From assembly GCA_023382535.1 (NCBI GenBank), contig JAHDWA010000012.1, forward strand, positions 157,849 through 221,848: a stretch of 64,000 nucleotides of DNA, given 5' to 3'. The translations under genes were made by a program, and so were the position numbers. The stretch comes from Anaerolineae bacterium. Lineage in GTDB: Bacteria > Chloroflexota > Anaerolineae > 4572-78 > J111. Every line of letters starts with the position of its first letter. Position 1 is the first letter of the stretch. Positions 26,886 through 35,446 of this stretch are shown here, in pieces. The notes under the pieces are model-generated. The model had not been told where the DNA came from, ran no database searches, and was given only the letters and a program-made list of their open reading frames with translations.

Positions 26886-26988
26886 GTTCGTGTGAGGAGG
26901 GGGTCCCCAGATGGTACAGATGCACTCAGATAAGTAAATTGTTAAGAGCCTCTGGGCCAATCTGTGTGCATCGGTGGACTGTTATAAA

Positions 26989-27918
26989 ATGCAAATCCAA
27001 ACGGTCACAGGCTTGGTTCCGCTTGAAAACATAAAAATTGCCGACGGGCATAGTCATGCCTGGATCAGCCCACCGGAGGGAGTCCACCCTGAAGCTCGCC
27101 TGGACCTGGATAATCCCAGGCTCATCGAAGCCGAGTTGAAAGATTTTCGCTCGGCGGGCGGCGATACGATGGTGGACTGCATGCCCGGCGGCTGTGGACG
27201 CGACGCTCGCATGCTGGTCAAACTGGCCGAAGCAACACAGTTGTACATTACCGCCACCACCGGCTTCCATTTACCACGCTATTATCCCTCTGGCTATTGG
27301 CTCTGGTCCGCCACCGAGGAAGAGGCTGCGGCTTATTTTATCGAAGAACTGACCACCGGCATGCGGGAGACGGACGGAGCCGTGCCGGCCACGACCATTA
27401 AGGTTGGTTATGACGGTACAATGAAGGAGCAGAACCGGGTGCTGCTGGAAGCTGCCGCCGAAGCTGCCCGCCAGACCGGCGCAGCGGTATTGTTCCATAC
27501 CGAACAGGGCCAAAATGTCGAGGTTCTGCCGCTCTTTTTTGAGGATCGCGCGGTTGCCTGCCGGCGCCTGTACTTTTGTCATATGGATAAACGGCCCGAC
27601 TTCGGCCTGCATCGGGAATTGGCCCAGGCCGGTATCCTGCTGGGCTACGACACCTTTGTCCGGTCCAAGTATAAGCCGGAGCGTGGCGTCTGGCCTTTGC
27701 TCAAAGAGATGGTTGTTCAGGGGCTGGGGCGACATGTAGCTGTCGGCCTGGATATGTCTTCCAGTTCGATGTGGCGGCACTATGGCGGCCAGCCGGGGCT
27801 GGTTGTTCTGCCCGACCAACTTATCCCCAGAATGCGGGCTGAAGGCATTGATGACGTTGTTATTGACCGGCTCGTTGGGCAAAATGTGGCCGAGTACCTG
27901 GCTGTTCGTGAGGTGTAA
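26989..27918 (+). CDS. Phosphotriesterase-family hydrolase, possible sugar lactonase
   Basis: Amidohydrolase-fold protein of about 309 residues. Binuclear metal site residues are visible: HSH in DGHSHAW (an HxH motif, where classic members have HEH), the lysine in TIKVGYDG that would be carboxylated, H in LFHTEQGQ, H in YFCHMDKRPDF and the aspartate in VGLDMSS. PTE-family proteins include aryldialkylphosphatase relatives and lactonases. Next to an aldo/keto reductase and a galactonate-type dehydrogenase, a sugar-lactone hydrolase is the best guess. The ATG at 26989 begins the family-typical MQIQTVTG; an in-frame GTG lies five codons earlier. The 100-bp gap before it shows no clear promoter. 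Confidence 0.78.
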   Translation: MQIQTVTGLVPLENIKIADGHSHAWISPPEGVHPEARLDLDNPRLIEAELKDFRSAGGDTMVDCMPGGCGRDARMLVKLAEATQLYITATTGFHLPRYYPSGYWLWSATEEEAAAYFIEELTTGMRETDGAVPATTIKVGYDGTMKEQNRVLLEAAAEAARQTGAAVLFHTEQGQNVEVLPLFFEDRAVACRRLYFCHMDKRPDFGLHRELAQAGILLGYDTFVRSKYKPERGVWPLLKEMVVQGLGRHVAVGLDMSSSSMWRHYGGQPGLVVLPDQLIPRMRAEGIDDVVIDRLVGQNVAEYLAVREV

Positions 27919-27956
27919 ATCACAACGGCGTGGAAAGTTAAAATTACAAATCCATA

Positions 27957-27994
27957 AGGCTAAGACTGAGGAGATTTAATCTTCGCCTTAGCCT
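27957..27994 (+). terminator. Weak hairpin after the PTE-family gene
   Basis: GGCTAAG (27958-27964) pairs with CTTAGCC (27987-27993), and inner GAGATT/AATCTTC bases can extend it. There is no T-run, so it may be an RNA-processing or attenuation structure rather than a true terminator. Confidence 0.35.
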
Positions 27995-28007
27995 CACACG
28001 AGGAAAT

Positions 28008-29099
28008 ATGTGCTGGGAAACACAAATTAATCTTCAACCTTATTTCTTTCGCGAGGCTGAGAAAAAACTGGCAGAATTTGCCGGTCTCACCGCCTCGACC
28101 TTTCTTTACGAGAGCGGCGTTTGCGCCTTGCGCCTGGTCAATCAAGTGGGCCAAATCACGCTGCTGCCTTTTCAGGGCCAGCAAATCTGGCAGGCTGAAT
28201 TTTACGGACGAACGCTGACGATGAAATCCATGTTTGACCAGCCTTACCCTACCCAAGTTTATCTGAACACTTATGGTGGTTTTTTGATCCACTGTGGGGC
28301 AACGGCGATGGGCGTGCCGACTGAAAAAGACAGCCATCCGCTGCATGGTGAGCTGCCCAATGCCCTCTACCAAACGGCCCAGTTGCTGATCGGCCAGGAC
28401 GAGCGCGGTTCCTATCTCGGCTTGACCGGAACGTACCAATACACCGTTGCCTTCAATCACAACTATGTCGCCCAACCGGTGGTCAAGCTGTACGCGGACT
28501 CCAGCAAAGTGTCCATCTCGCTGACGATTAAAAATCTGAAACGCTCGCCGATGGAGTTGATGTACCTGGCGCATGTCAATTTTCGCCCGGTGGATGGGGG
28601 CCGGCTGGTTTACAGTGCGCCCTGCGACCCGCAGCACGTCCGGGTGCGAAGCAGTATTCCCTCCCACATCCGCCCCGCCCCTGGCTACCGCGAGTTTTTG
28701 CAGGAGCTGGAGGCCCACCCTGAAAAACATAATCTCCTCAGCCCGGAGCTAGCCTTTGACCCGGAAGTGGTCTTTTTTATTGACTACCAGTCCGACACGT
28801 CCGGTTGGGCGCACAGCATGCAGGTCCACCCGGATGGCTCCGCCGACTTCATCAGCCACCGCCCGGCTGAATTGGATCATGGCGTGCGCTGGATCAGCCG
28901 TACTGCCGATCAAGACTGCCTGGGGATTATTCTGCCTGCCACCGCCGAGCCGGAAGGATACACCGCCGAGAAGGCGAAAGGTAATGTCAAAGTTCTGCCG
29001 CCCGGCGGCGAGTTCCACTTCGATCTGGAAGTGGGGGCCTTGACACCGGGTGAGGCTAAAGCGGTGGAAGAAAAAATCAACCAAATAGTGGCGGGTTAG
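28008..29099 (+). CDS. DUF4432 family protein (aldose 1-epimerase-like)
   Basis: 363 residues with the galactose-mutarotase-like beta-sandwich pattern of DUF4432: GQQIWQAEFYGRTLTMKSMF, YGGFLIHCGATAMG and HPLHGELPNA, in which the histidine corresponds to the first catalytic histidine of mutarotases. MYLAHVNFRPVDGGRL supplies the second histidine region. It would interconvert anomers of a sugar entering the pathway, or bind a sugar derivative. DUF4432 proteins are frequently found beside sugar dehydrogenases, as here. AGGAAAT precedes the ATG. No signal peptide. The aldo/keto reductase follows by 22 bp. Confidence 0.8.
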   Translation: MCWETQINLQPYFFREAEKKLAEFAGLTASTFLYESGVCALRLVNQVGQITLLPFQGQQIWQAEFYGRTLTMKSMFDQPYPTQVYLNTYGGFLIHCGATAMGVPTEKDSHPLHGELPNALYQTAQLLIGQDERGSYLGLTGTYQYTVAFNHNYVAQPVVKLYADSSKVSISLTIKNLKRSPMELMYLAHVNFRPVDGGRLVYSAPCDPQHVRVRSSIPSHIRPAPGYREFLQELEAHPEKHNLLSPELAFDPEVVFFIDYQSDTSGWAHSMQVHPDGSADFISHRPAELDHGVRWISRTADQDCLGIILPATAEPEGYTAEKAKGNVKVLPPGGEFHFDLEVGALTPGEAKAVEEKINQIVAG

Positions 29100-29121
29100 A
29101 CTTTAGTGGAGGACGAACAGA

Positions 29122-30096
29122 ATGTCTGAAATGATTTACCGGGTTTTAGGCAAAACCGGTTTGAAAGTTTCGATCATTGGCTTTGGGGCTTCTCCTCTGG
29201 GCCAGGAATTTGGCGTCATTGACCCGGCCGAAGGGAAAAGAGCGGTGCATTACGCCGTCGAGCGCGGGATCAATTATTTCGACGTCGCCCCTTACTACGG
29301 ACGTACTTTGGCCGAAACTCGCCTGGGTGAAGCCCTGCTTGGTTACCGGGATAAGGTCATCCTGGCGACCAAGGCCGGCCGCTACGATAAAGAGCTGGCT
29401 ACTGGCTTCGATTTCTCTGCCCAGCGTATTCTCAAATCGGTGGATGAAAGCCTGGCCCGCTTGCAGACTGATTACATTGACGTCTTTCAGATTCACGATA
29501 TCGAGTTTGGTCACCGGGAGCAGATTATCAATGAAACGCTGCCGACCATGCAGCAACTGAAGCAAGCTGGGAAAGTCCGTTTTGTCGGCATCACCGGTTA
29601 TCCTGTTTATCCCCTCAAAGAAATCGCCGAGGTAGCCGAGGTTGATACCATCCTCTCGTACTGCCGTTACAACCTTATGGACATGTCAATGGATGATGTA
29701 TTGACCCCACTCGCCCGTGAAAAAGGGATTGGTTTGATCAATGCCTCGCCGCTGCACATGCGCGTCCTCACCGAGCAGGGCGCGCCGGAGTGGCATCCTG
29801 CCCCCAGGCGCGTCGTCGAAGCGGGCCGGCAGGTGGCGGCTTTTTGCCGCAGCCGGGGCGTGGATATTGCCGACCTGGCCATGCAGTTTGTGCTGCAGCA
29901 TCCCGTCGTGGCGACGACTCTGGTCGGCATGAGCAAGACCAAACATGTGGACCAAAACCTCAAAACGGTCGGCACTGCGCCCGATCCCGAACTGCTGGCC
30001 GAAGTGCTGGCCTTGATTAAGCCGGTGGCTAACGTTGCCTGGCGGGAGGGCCGCCCGGAAAACTATGATCCCGGCGCGGTGGAGAAACAATCATGA
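29122..30096 (+). CDS. Aldo/keto reductase, L-fucose/L-galactose dehydrogenase-like
   Basis: 324-residue TIM-barrel oxidoreductase using NAD(P). Catalytic tetrad candidates: Asp and Tyr in FDVAPYYGRTLAE (about 53-65), Lys in LATKAGRY, His in FQIHDIEFG. The overall pattern (ETRLGEALLG, AGKVRFVGITGYP, TTLVGMS) matches the L-galactose/L-fucose dehydrogenase group, which oxidises L-sugars at C1 to lactones. GGAGGA precedes the ATG. It ends in ATGA overlapping the next dehydrogenase, so the two are translationally coupled. This pairing supports an oxidative L-sugar route: aldose to lactone, then ring opening by the PTE-family protein. Confidence 0.85.
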   Translation: MSEMIYRVLGKTGLKVSIIGFGASPLGQEFGVIDPAEGKRAVHYAVERGINYFDVAPYYGRTLAETRLGEALLGYRDKVILATKAGRYDKELATGFDFSAQRILKSVDESLARLQTDYIDVFQIHDIEFGHREQIINETLPTMQQLKQAGKVRFVGITGYPVYPLKEIAEVAEVDTILSYCRYNLMDMSMDDVLTPLAREKGIGLINASPLHMRVLTEQGAPEWHPAPRRVVEAGRQVAAFCRSRGVDIADLAMQFVLQHPVVATTLVGMSKTKHVDQNLKTVGTAPDPELLAEVLALIKPVANVAWREGRPENYDPGAVEKQS

Positions 30097-31142
30097 TCCA
30101 TAATTCCAAGCAGGAAGCTGCCTGCCTGACTACGCCTCGACACATCGAAATGGTAGACATCCCCTCGCCCTCGCTTGGCCCGGAGGAAGTAACGATTGAT
30201 GTCCGTTATGTGGGCCTGTGCGGCACCGACCTGAACAGTTACCGGGGCTTGATGCCCCTGGTCACTTATCCGCGTGTTCCCGGTCACGAGATCAGCGGGA
30301 CGGTGGTCGCTAAAGGAGCGCAGGTTCCCCCGGCCATTCGTGAGGGCGACACGGTCATGCTGTCGCCCTATACTCACTGCGGCCTCTGTCCGGCCTGCCG
30401 GGTGGGACGCTTTAACTGCTGCCAGTTCAACCAAACCTTGGGCGTCCAGCGAGATGGCGCGCTGACCCGCCGTTTTGCCATCCATTACAGCAAGGTTTTT
30501 GCTACCCAGGACCTCTCCCTGCGGGAACTGGCGCTGGTCGAACCGTTGAGCGTGGGTTATCACGCCGCCAATCGAGGCCGGGTATCCGAAGTAGATACGG
30601 TGCTGGTCATCGGCTGCGGCGCGGTCGGCATTGGCGTGATTGCTGCGGCTGCCCGTAAAGGTGCGACCGTCATCGTGGCCGATATTGACGACGCCAAGCT
30701 GGCGACAGCCCGGAAATTCGGCGCTCAATTTACGGTTAATTCAACCCAACAGGACGTACTGGCCGCGGTCCACGACCTGACCGATGGTGAAGGTGTGAAC
30801 GTGGCCATCGAAGCGGTGGGTTTGCCGGATACCTTCCGCCTGGCGGTCGAAGCTGCTGCTTTTGCCGGGCGGGTTGTCTATATCGGCTACGCCAAAAAGG
30901 AAGTCAGCTACGATACCAGTCTGTTTGTGCGCAAAGAACTGGACGTGCTAGGCTCGCGCAATGCCCTGCATGTTTTTCCGGCGGTGATCAAAATGATGGA
31001 GAAGCGCCAGTTTCCCTTTGACGACCTGATCACCCGGGTTTATCCTTTTTCCCAGGCAGCCCATGCTTTTCATGATTGGGATGCAGCGCCCGGTCAATTT
31101 ACCAAAATATTGATTGATTTGGAGGAAGGTCACTATGAGTAA
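30093..31142 (+). CDS. Zinc-dependent MDR dehydrogenase, L-galactonate 5-dehydrogenase-like
   Basis: 349 residues. Catalytic zinc ligands: Cys in GLCGTDLNSYRG (about 44), His-Glu in GHEISG, with the later acidic ligand in LVEPLSVGYH. The structural-zinc cysteines CGLCPACRVGRFNC are complete, unlike in the two long MDR proteins of this window. The Rossmann loop is VIGCGAVGIGVIAAAARKG. It resembles LgoD/YjjN L-galactonate oxidoreductase and related polyol dehydrogenases. Overlaps of 4 bp with the aldo/keto reductase before it and 8 bp with the SDR after it (ATGAGTAA) show a tightly coupled three-enzyme block. Confidence 0.83.
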   Translation: MIHNSKQEAACLTTPRHIEMVDIPSPSLGPEEVTIDVRYVGLCGTDLNSYRGLMPLVTYPRVPGHEISGTVVAKGAQVPPAIREGDTVMLSPYTHCGLCPACRVGRFNCCQFNQTLGVQRDGALTRRFAIHYSKVFATQDLSLRELALVEPLSVGYHAANRGRVSEVDTVLVIGCGAVGIGVIAAAARKGATVIVADIDDAKLATARKFGAQFTVNSTQQDVLAAVHDLTDGEGVNVAIEAVGLPDTFRLAVEAAAFAGRVVYIGYAKKEVSYDTSLFVRKELDVLGSRNALHVFPAVIKMMEKRQFPFDDLITRVYPFSQAAHAFHDWDAAPGQFTKILIDLEEGHYE

Positions 31143-31905
31143 CGACTATCCAAATTTTAGCCTGGATGGGCAGGTTGCCCTGGTCACCGGTGCAGGCCGG
31201 GGATTGGGCCGAGGCTGCGCCCTGGCTTTAGCTTACGCCGGGGCCGATATTGCTTTGGGGCTGCGGGATGTCAATACCGCCGCTGACCTGGTCGCCGAAA
31301 TCGAGGCGCTGGGCCGGCGGGTGTTACGCGTGCAGATGGACATGACCCGCCTCGACCAAATTCGCCGGGCGGTGGAGCAGGCCGTGGCCCACTTTGGGCG
31401 GATTGATATTCTGCTCAACAACGCCGGGGTTGGACCATCCAACCCGGCGGAGCAGGTCCGCGAGGAGGACTTTGATTTCACCCTCGGCGTCAACCTCAAA
31501 GGGACGTACTTTGCCAGCCAGGCCGTGGGCCGGCAGATGATTGCTCAAAAGTACGGGCGCATCATCAACATGAGTTCCCAGGCCGGCTTTGTCGCTCTGC
31601 CGACCGAGTCGGTCTACTGTATGACCAAGGCGGCGATCAACCACCTGACCAAGTGTCTCGCCGTCGAGTGGGCGCCCTACAATATTACCGTCAACGCGGT
31701 CGCTCCTACCTTTATCAAAACGCCGGGGACCGAAAAATGGCTCGACGATCCGGATTTTAAGGCCAGTGTCATTGCCCGGATTCCGCTCGGTCGTGTGGGT
31801 GAGCCGGTAGACGTGGCCGGAGCGGTGGTATTTCTGGCCTCTCCTGCCGCCTCGTTAATTACCGGAGCCACGCTGTTGATTGACGGCGGCTGGACGGCGA
31901 GCTAA
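31135..31905 (+). CDS. SDR family oxidoreductase, gluconate 5-dehydrogenase-like
   Basis: 256 residues from the ATG at 31135, selected because GGAGGAAGG lies upstream at good distance; an in-frame start 21 bases earlier would bury it. Classical SDR features: TGAGRGLGRG cofactor loop, NNAGVG, catalytic Ser in NMSSQAGF, Tyr-x3-Lys in YCMTKAAINH, and the C-terminal GATLLIDGGWTAS. Closest in pattern to gluconate 5-dehydrogenase and related sugar-acid SDRs, so it may reduce or oxidise a keto-sugar acid in the same pathway as the MDR enzyme it overlaps. Substrate not proven. Confidence 0.85.
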   Translation: MSNDYPNFSLDGQVALVTGAGRGLGRGCALALAYAGADIALGLRDVNTAADLVAEIEALGRRVLRVQMDMTRLDQIRRAVEQAVAHFGRIDILLNNAGVGPSNPAEQVREEDFDFTLGVNLKGTYFASQAVGRQMIAQKYGRIINMSSQAGFVALPTESVYCMTKAAINHLTKCLAVEWAPYNITVNAVAPTFIKTPGTEKWLDDPDFKASVIARIPLGRVGEPVDVAGAVVFLASPAASLITGATLLIDGGWTAS

Positions 31906-31907
31906 AT

Positions 31908-31994
31908 AATTGTGAATTGTGAATGGTCAATGATGAATTATTAACTACCCAAAATATTCGCCATTCTTTATTCACAACTCACAATTCACAATTT
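31908..31994. repeat. Heptanucleotide repeat hairpin (ATTGTGA)
   Basis: Left arm ATTGTGA ATTGTGA ATGGTCA ATGATGA in exact 7-base phase (31909-31936). AATTGTGAATTGTGA (31908-31922) pairs perfectly with the right arm at 31980-31994. It occupies most of the gap before fucI. Confidence 0.75.
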
Positions 31995-32023
31995 GTCTGT
32001 AACCCTACGCAAGGAGAAAAATT

Positions 32024-33844
32024 ATGGCAAACCTAACCAATCTTACTATGACTCCCCCCACCAATCGCCTCGTCGGCGATGTGCCCAAGGTGGGCATCCG
32101 TCCGGCCATTGACGGCCGGCTGGGGGGTGTCCGCGAATCCCTGGAAGAACAGACCATGGCCATGGCCAGGGGAGTGGCCCGCCTCATCAGCGAGAATCTG
32201 CGCCATCCTAACGGCCTGCCGGTCGAGTGTGTCATCGCCGACAGTACCATTGGCCGGGTGGCCGAGGCGGCCCGCTGCGCCGAGAAGTTCAAAAAAGAGG
32301 GCGTCGGCCTGTCTATCACCGTTACACCCTGCTGGTGCTACGGCGCGGAAACCATGGATACCGACCCGCTCATCCCCAGGGCGGTCTGGGGCTTCAACGG
32401 CACCGAGCGCCCCGGCGCGGTCTACCTCGCCGCGGTGCTGGCCGGGCACAGCCAGAAGGGGCTGCCCGCCTTCAGCATCTACGGGCGAGACGTCCAGGAT
32501 GCGGGTGATAGTTCTATCCCGGCGGATGTGGCCGAGAAACTGCTCCAATTTGCCCGGGCCGGGTTAGCGGTGGCGACCATGCGCGGCAAATCCTACCTGG
32601 CCATGGGCGGCACTTCAATGGGCATTGCCGGTTCTATTGTTGACCCGGCTTTTTTGGAAGCCTACCTGGGCATGCGCTCCGAGAGCGTGGACATGAGCGA
32701 GTTCACCCGCCGCATGGAAGAGAATATTTACGATCCCGAAGAGTACCAACGGGCACTGGCCTGGGTTAAGGAAAACTGCCAGGAGGGCAAGGATTACAAC
32801 CCGCCCGATAAGCAGCACAGCCGCGAGCAAAAGGATAAATCGTGGGAAACCTCGGTCAAAATGGCTCTAATTGCTCGTGACCTGATGATTGGCAACCCGC
32901 GCCTGGCCGAATTGGGTTTTGGCGAGGAGGCCCTGGGCCACAACGCGATTGCCAGCGGCTTTCAGGGACAGCGCCAGTGGACCGACCACTTCCCCAACGG
33001 CGACTTTATGGAAGCGATTCTGTGTTCCTCGTTCGATTGGAACGGTATCCGTCAGCCCTTCGTTGTGGCGACCGAGAATGACCATCTCAACGGCATCTCC
33101 ATGCTCTTGGGCCACCTGCTCAGCGGCACGGCCCAGATTTTTGCCGATGTGCGGACCTACTGGAGCGCGGAGTCGGTCAAGCGGGTTACGGGCTACCAGT
33201 TGACCGGCCGGGCCGAGGGTGGTATCCTGCATTTGATCAACTCAGGTCCAGCAGCCCTGGACGGTACCGGTCAACAGTCAAAAGACGGCCAAGCTGTGAT
33301 GAAACCATTTTGGGAGATTACGCCGGAGGAAGCGGCAGCCTGCCTTGATGCGACTACCTGGCATACTTCGATGGTCGAATATTTCCGAGGCGGCGGCTGG
33401 TCCACCCGTTTCTTGACTCGAGGCGATATGCCGGTTACTATGTGCCGGGTCAATTTAATCAAGGGTCTTGGCCCCGGTCTGCAAATCGCCGAGGGCCATA
33501 CGGTTGACCTGCCTCGTGAAGTCCACGAAGTGTTAGACGAGCGGACCAACCCTACCTGGCCGACGACCTGGTTTGTCCCCATTGTCACCGGCAGCGGGCC
33601 GTTCCGAGATGTTTATACGGTCATGAATAACTGGGGTGCGAATCACGGCTCCATCAGCTACGGCCATATCGGGGCGGACCTAATCACTCTGGCTTCTATG
33701 CTGCGTATCCCGGTCTACATGCACAATGTGGCCGAAGAACGTATTTTTAGACCGAGCACCTGGGCCGCTTTCGGGACGCGGGATTTGGAAGGCGCCGATT
33801 TCCGGGCCTGCGCCAATTTTGGGCCGCTGTATGGAAAATACTAA
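32024..33844 (+). CDS. fucI: L-fucose isomerase
   Basis: Mn-dependent ketol isomerase converting L-fucose to L-fuculose; the family also accepts D-arabinose and L-galactose. 606 residues, close to the usual 590. Clear matches along the whole chain: [19 protein letters not shown] (about 24-42), [58 protein letters not shown], then [20 protein letters not shown] with metal-binding acidic residues, and [16 protein letters not shown] near the end. AAGGAG precedes the ATG. Followed at 60 bp by the rhamnulokinase-like kinase. With the class II aldolase it gives a phosphorylative deoxyhexose route. Confidence 0.95.
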   Translation: MANLTNLTMTPPTNRLVGDVPKVGIRPAIDGRLGGVRESLEEQTMAMARGVARLISENLRHPNGLPVECVIADSTIGRVAEAARCAEKFKKEGVGLSITVTPCWCYGAETMDTDPLIPRAVWGFNGTERPGAVYLAAVLAGHSQKGLPAFSIYGRDVQDAGDSSIPADVAEKLLQFARAGLAVATMRGKSYLAMGGTSMGIAGSIVDPAFLEAYLGMRSESVDMSEFTRRMEENIYDPEEYQRALAWVKENCQEGKDYNPPDKQHSREQKDKSWETSVKMALIARDLMIGNPRLAELGFGEEALGHNAIASGFQGQRQWTDHFPNGDFMEAILCSSFDWNGIRQPFVVATENDHLNGISMLLGHLLSGTAQIFADVRTYWSAESVKRVTGYQLTGRAEGGILHLINSGPAALDGTGQQSKDGQAVMKPFWEITPEEAAACLDATTWHTSMVEYFRGGGWSTRFLTRGDMPVTMCRVNLIKGLGPGLQIAEGHTVDLPREVHEVLDERTNPTWPTTWFVPIVTGSGPFRDVYTVMNNWGANHGSISYGHIGADLITLASMLRIPVYMHNVAEERIFRPSTWAAFGTRDLEGADFRACANFGPLYGKY

Positions 33845-33888
33845 GCGAATTGGCGAATGGCGAATAAAATCTTTTTGCCATTCGCCAA
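33845..33888. repeat. Heptanucleotide repeat hairpin (GGCGAAT)
   Basis: GCGAATT GGCGAAT GGCGAAT in 7-base phase (33845-33865). TTGGCGAATGGC (33850-33861) pairs perfectly with GCCATTCGCCAA (33877-33888). Confidence 0.75.
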
Positions 33889-33904
33889 GTGAAAGGATTT
33901 ACCA

Positions 33905-35395
33905 ATGACCAAAACAACAAACTTTCTGGCTTTTGATCTTGGGGCAGAGAGTGGCCGGGCCGTGTTGGGTCGTTTTGATGGGGAGCAGTTGTCGTTGAGC
34001 GAAACGCACCGCTTCCCCAATGGTCCGGTGCGGTTGCCGCCCGGCCTGTACTGGAATGTGCTGAGTCTCTACACCGAAATGAAACGCGGCTTGGCTAAAA
34101 CATCCCTGGAAAGCGGCGGCCAGTTGACCTCGTTGGGTCTGGATACCTGGGGTGTAGACTTTGCCCTGCTCGACCGGGCCGGTCATCTTATTGGAAATCC
34201 GCATCATTATCGCGACAGTCGCAACGATGGCATGCTGGAAAAAGCCTTTGCCATCGTCCCCCGCGAGGAAATTTTTGAACAGACCGGCATCCAGTTTATG
34301 CAGATCAATGGCCTTTACCAACTGCTGTCTATGTCGCTGCACAAGTCACCCAAATTAGAGGTTGCGGCAACCCTGCTGATGATGCCTGACCTGTTTAATT
34401 ACTGGCTGACCGGCCGGCGGGTGTGTGAATATACGGATGCCACGACCAGCCAGTGCTTCGACCCGCGCCGGGGCAACTGGGCCTACCCCTTGCTGGAAAA
34501 GTTGAACCTGCCCACCCACATCTTCCCTGCTATTGTCCAGCCCGGCACCGAGTTGGGCTACCTGCTGCCTGATGTGGCCGATGAAGTGGGGGTCAGCCCC
34601 AAGATTTCGGTTATCGCTCCCGGCTGCCACGATACGGCAAGTGCGGTGGCGGCGGTGCCGATGGCTGAAGGGGCGGAACTAAATTCAGCCTATATCAGTT
34701 CAGGAACCTGGTCCCTGGTCGGGGTAGAAACGAATGAGCCGGTCATTAACGCTCAAAGTTTGGCCTATAACTTCACGAACGAGGGGGGTGTGGCTAACAC
34801 AATCCGGCTGCTGAAGAACGTGACCGGCATGTGGCCGGTGCAGGAGTGCCGCCGCACCTGGGCGCAGGGAGGCGAGGAAATAAGCTATGCTGACCTAACC
34901 CGCCTGGCCGAGCAGGCTGCGCCTTTTGCCGCACTAATTAACGCCGATGACCCCTTGTTCCTCCCGCCCGGCGATATGCCGGCTCGGATCCGCGACTTCT
35001 GCATCCGTACCAGTCAGACTCCGCCAGACAGCAAGGGCGCCTTGGTGCGTAGCGTCCTGGAAAGCCTGGCTCTCAAATATCGCTGGGTCATTGACCGGGC
35101 TGAGGAGTTAATCGGCCGGCCGATTACGACCGTCCACATCGTTGGCGGTGGCAGCCAGAACCGGCTGCTCAACCAGTTTGCGGCCAATGCGACCGGCCGT
35201 CCTGTCGTCGCCGGGCCGGTTGAGGCAACGGCTATTGGCAATATTTTGATGCAAATGCTGGCGGTGGGCCAGATTGGCTCGCTGGCGGAGGGCCGGGCGC
35301 TGGTGCGCCAATCCTTCCCGGTCGAAACTTACCAACCCCAGGAAACAGCGGCCTGGAGCGATGCTTACCAACGGTTTTTGGGTCTAATACAGTAG
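33905..35395 (+). CDS. rhaB: Rhamnulokinase (RhaB-type FGGY kinase)
   Basis: ATP-dependent phosphorylation of L-rhamnulose (or L-fuculose) at C1. 496 residues, matching RhaB length. Features: DLGAESGRAVLGRFDG (about 12-27; phosphate 1), LGLDTWGVDFALLD, HHYRDSRNDGM, DATTSQCFDPRRGNW, PGCHDTASAVAAVP (phosphate 2), SSGTWSLVGVETNEP and VHIVGGGSQNRLLNQFAANA (adenosine). The AESGR and TWGVDF motifs separate it from xylulokinases. Directly after fucI, so in this organism it may phosphorylate L-fuculose, with the aldolase at 13431 next in the pathway. Ends before a perfect terminator. Confidence 0.92.
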   Translation: MTKTTNFLAFDLGAESGRAVLGRFDGEQLSLSETHRFPNGPVRLPPGLYWNVLSLYTEMKRGLAKTSLESGGQLTSLGLDTWGVDFALLDRAGHLIGNPHHYRDSRNDGMLEKAFAIVPREEIFEQTGIQFMQINGLYQLLSMSLHKSPKLEVAATLLMMPDLFNYWLTGRRVCEYTDATTSQCFDPRRGNWAYPLLEKLNLPTHIFPAIVQPGTELGYLLPDVADEVGVSPKISVIAPGCHDTASAVAAVPMAEGAELNSAYISSGTWSLVGVETNEPVINAQSLAYNFTNEGGVANTIRLLKNVTGMWPVQECRRTWAQGGEEISYADLTRLAEQAAPFAALINADDPLFLPPGDMPARIRDFCIRTSQTPPDSKGALVRSVLESLALKYRWVIDRAEELIGRPITTVHIVGGGSQNRLLNQFAANATGRPVVAGPVEATAIGNILMQMLAVGQIGSLAEGRALVRQSFPVETYQPQETAAWSDAYQRFLGLIQ

Positions 35396-35411
35396 GGAAT
35401 AACGACAGTTT

Positions 35412-35446
35412 GGAGGGGCAGGTCTCAGACCTGCCCCTCCTGTTTT
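35412..35446 (+). terminator. Terminator closing the sugar island
   Basis: GGAGGGGCAGGTCT and AGACCTGCCCCTCC pair over 14 bases around a single central C, followed by TGTTTTTT. It lies between convergent genes and overlaps the 3' end of the minus-strand DUF89 gene, so it insulates the two transcription units. Confidence 0.88.
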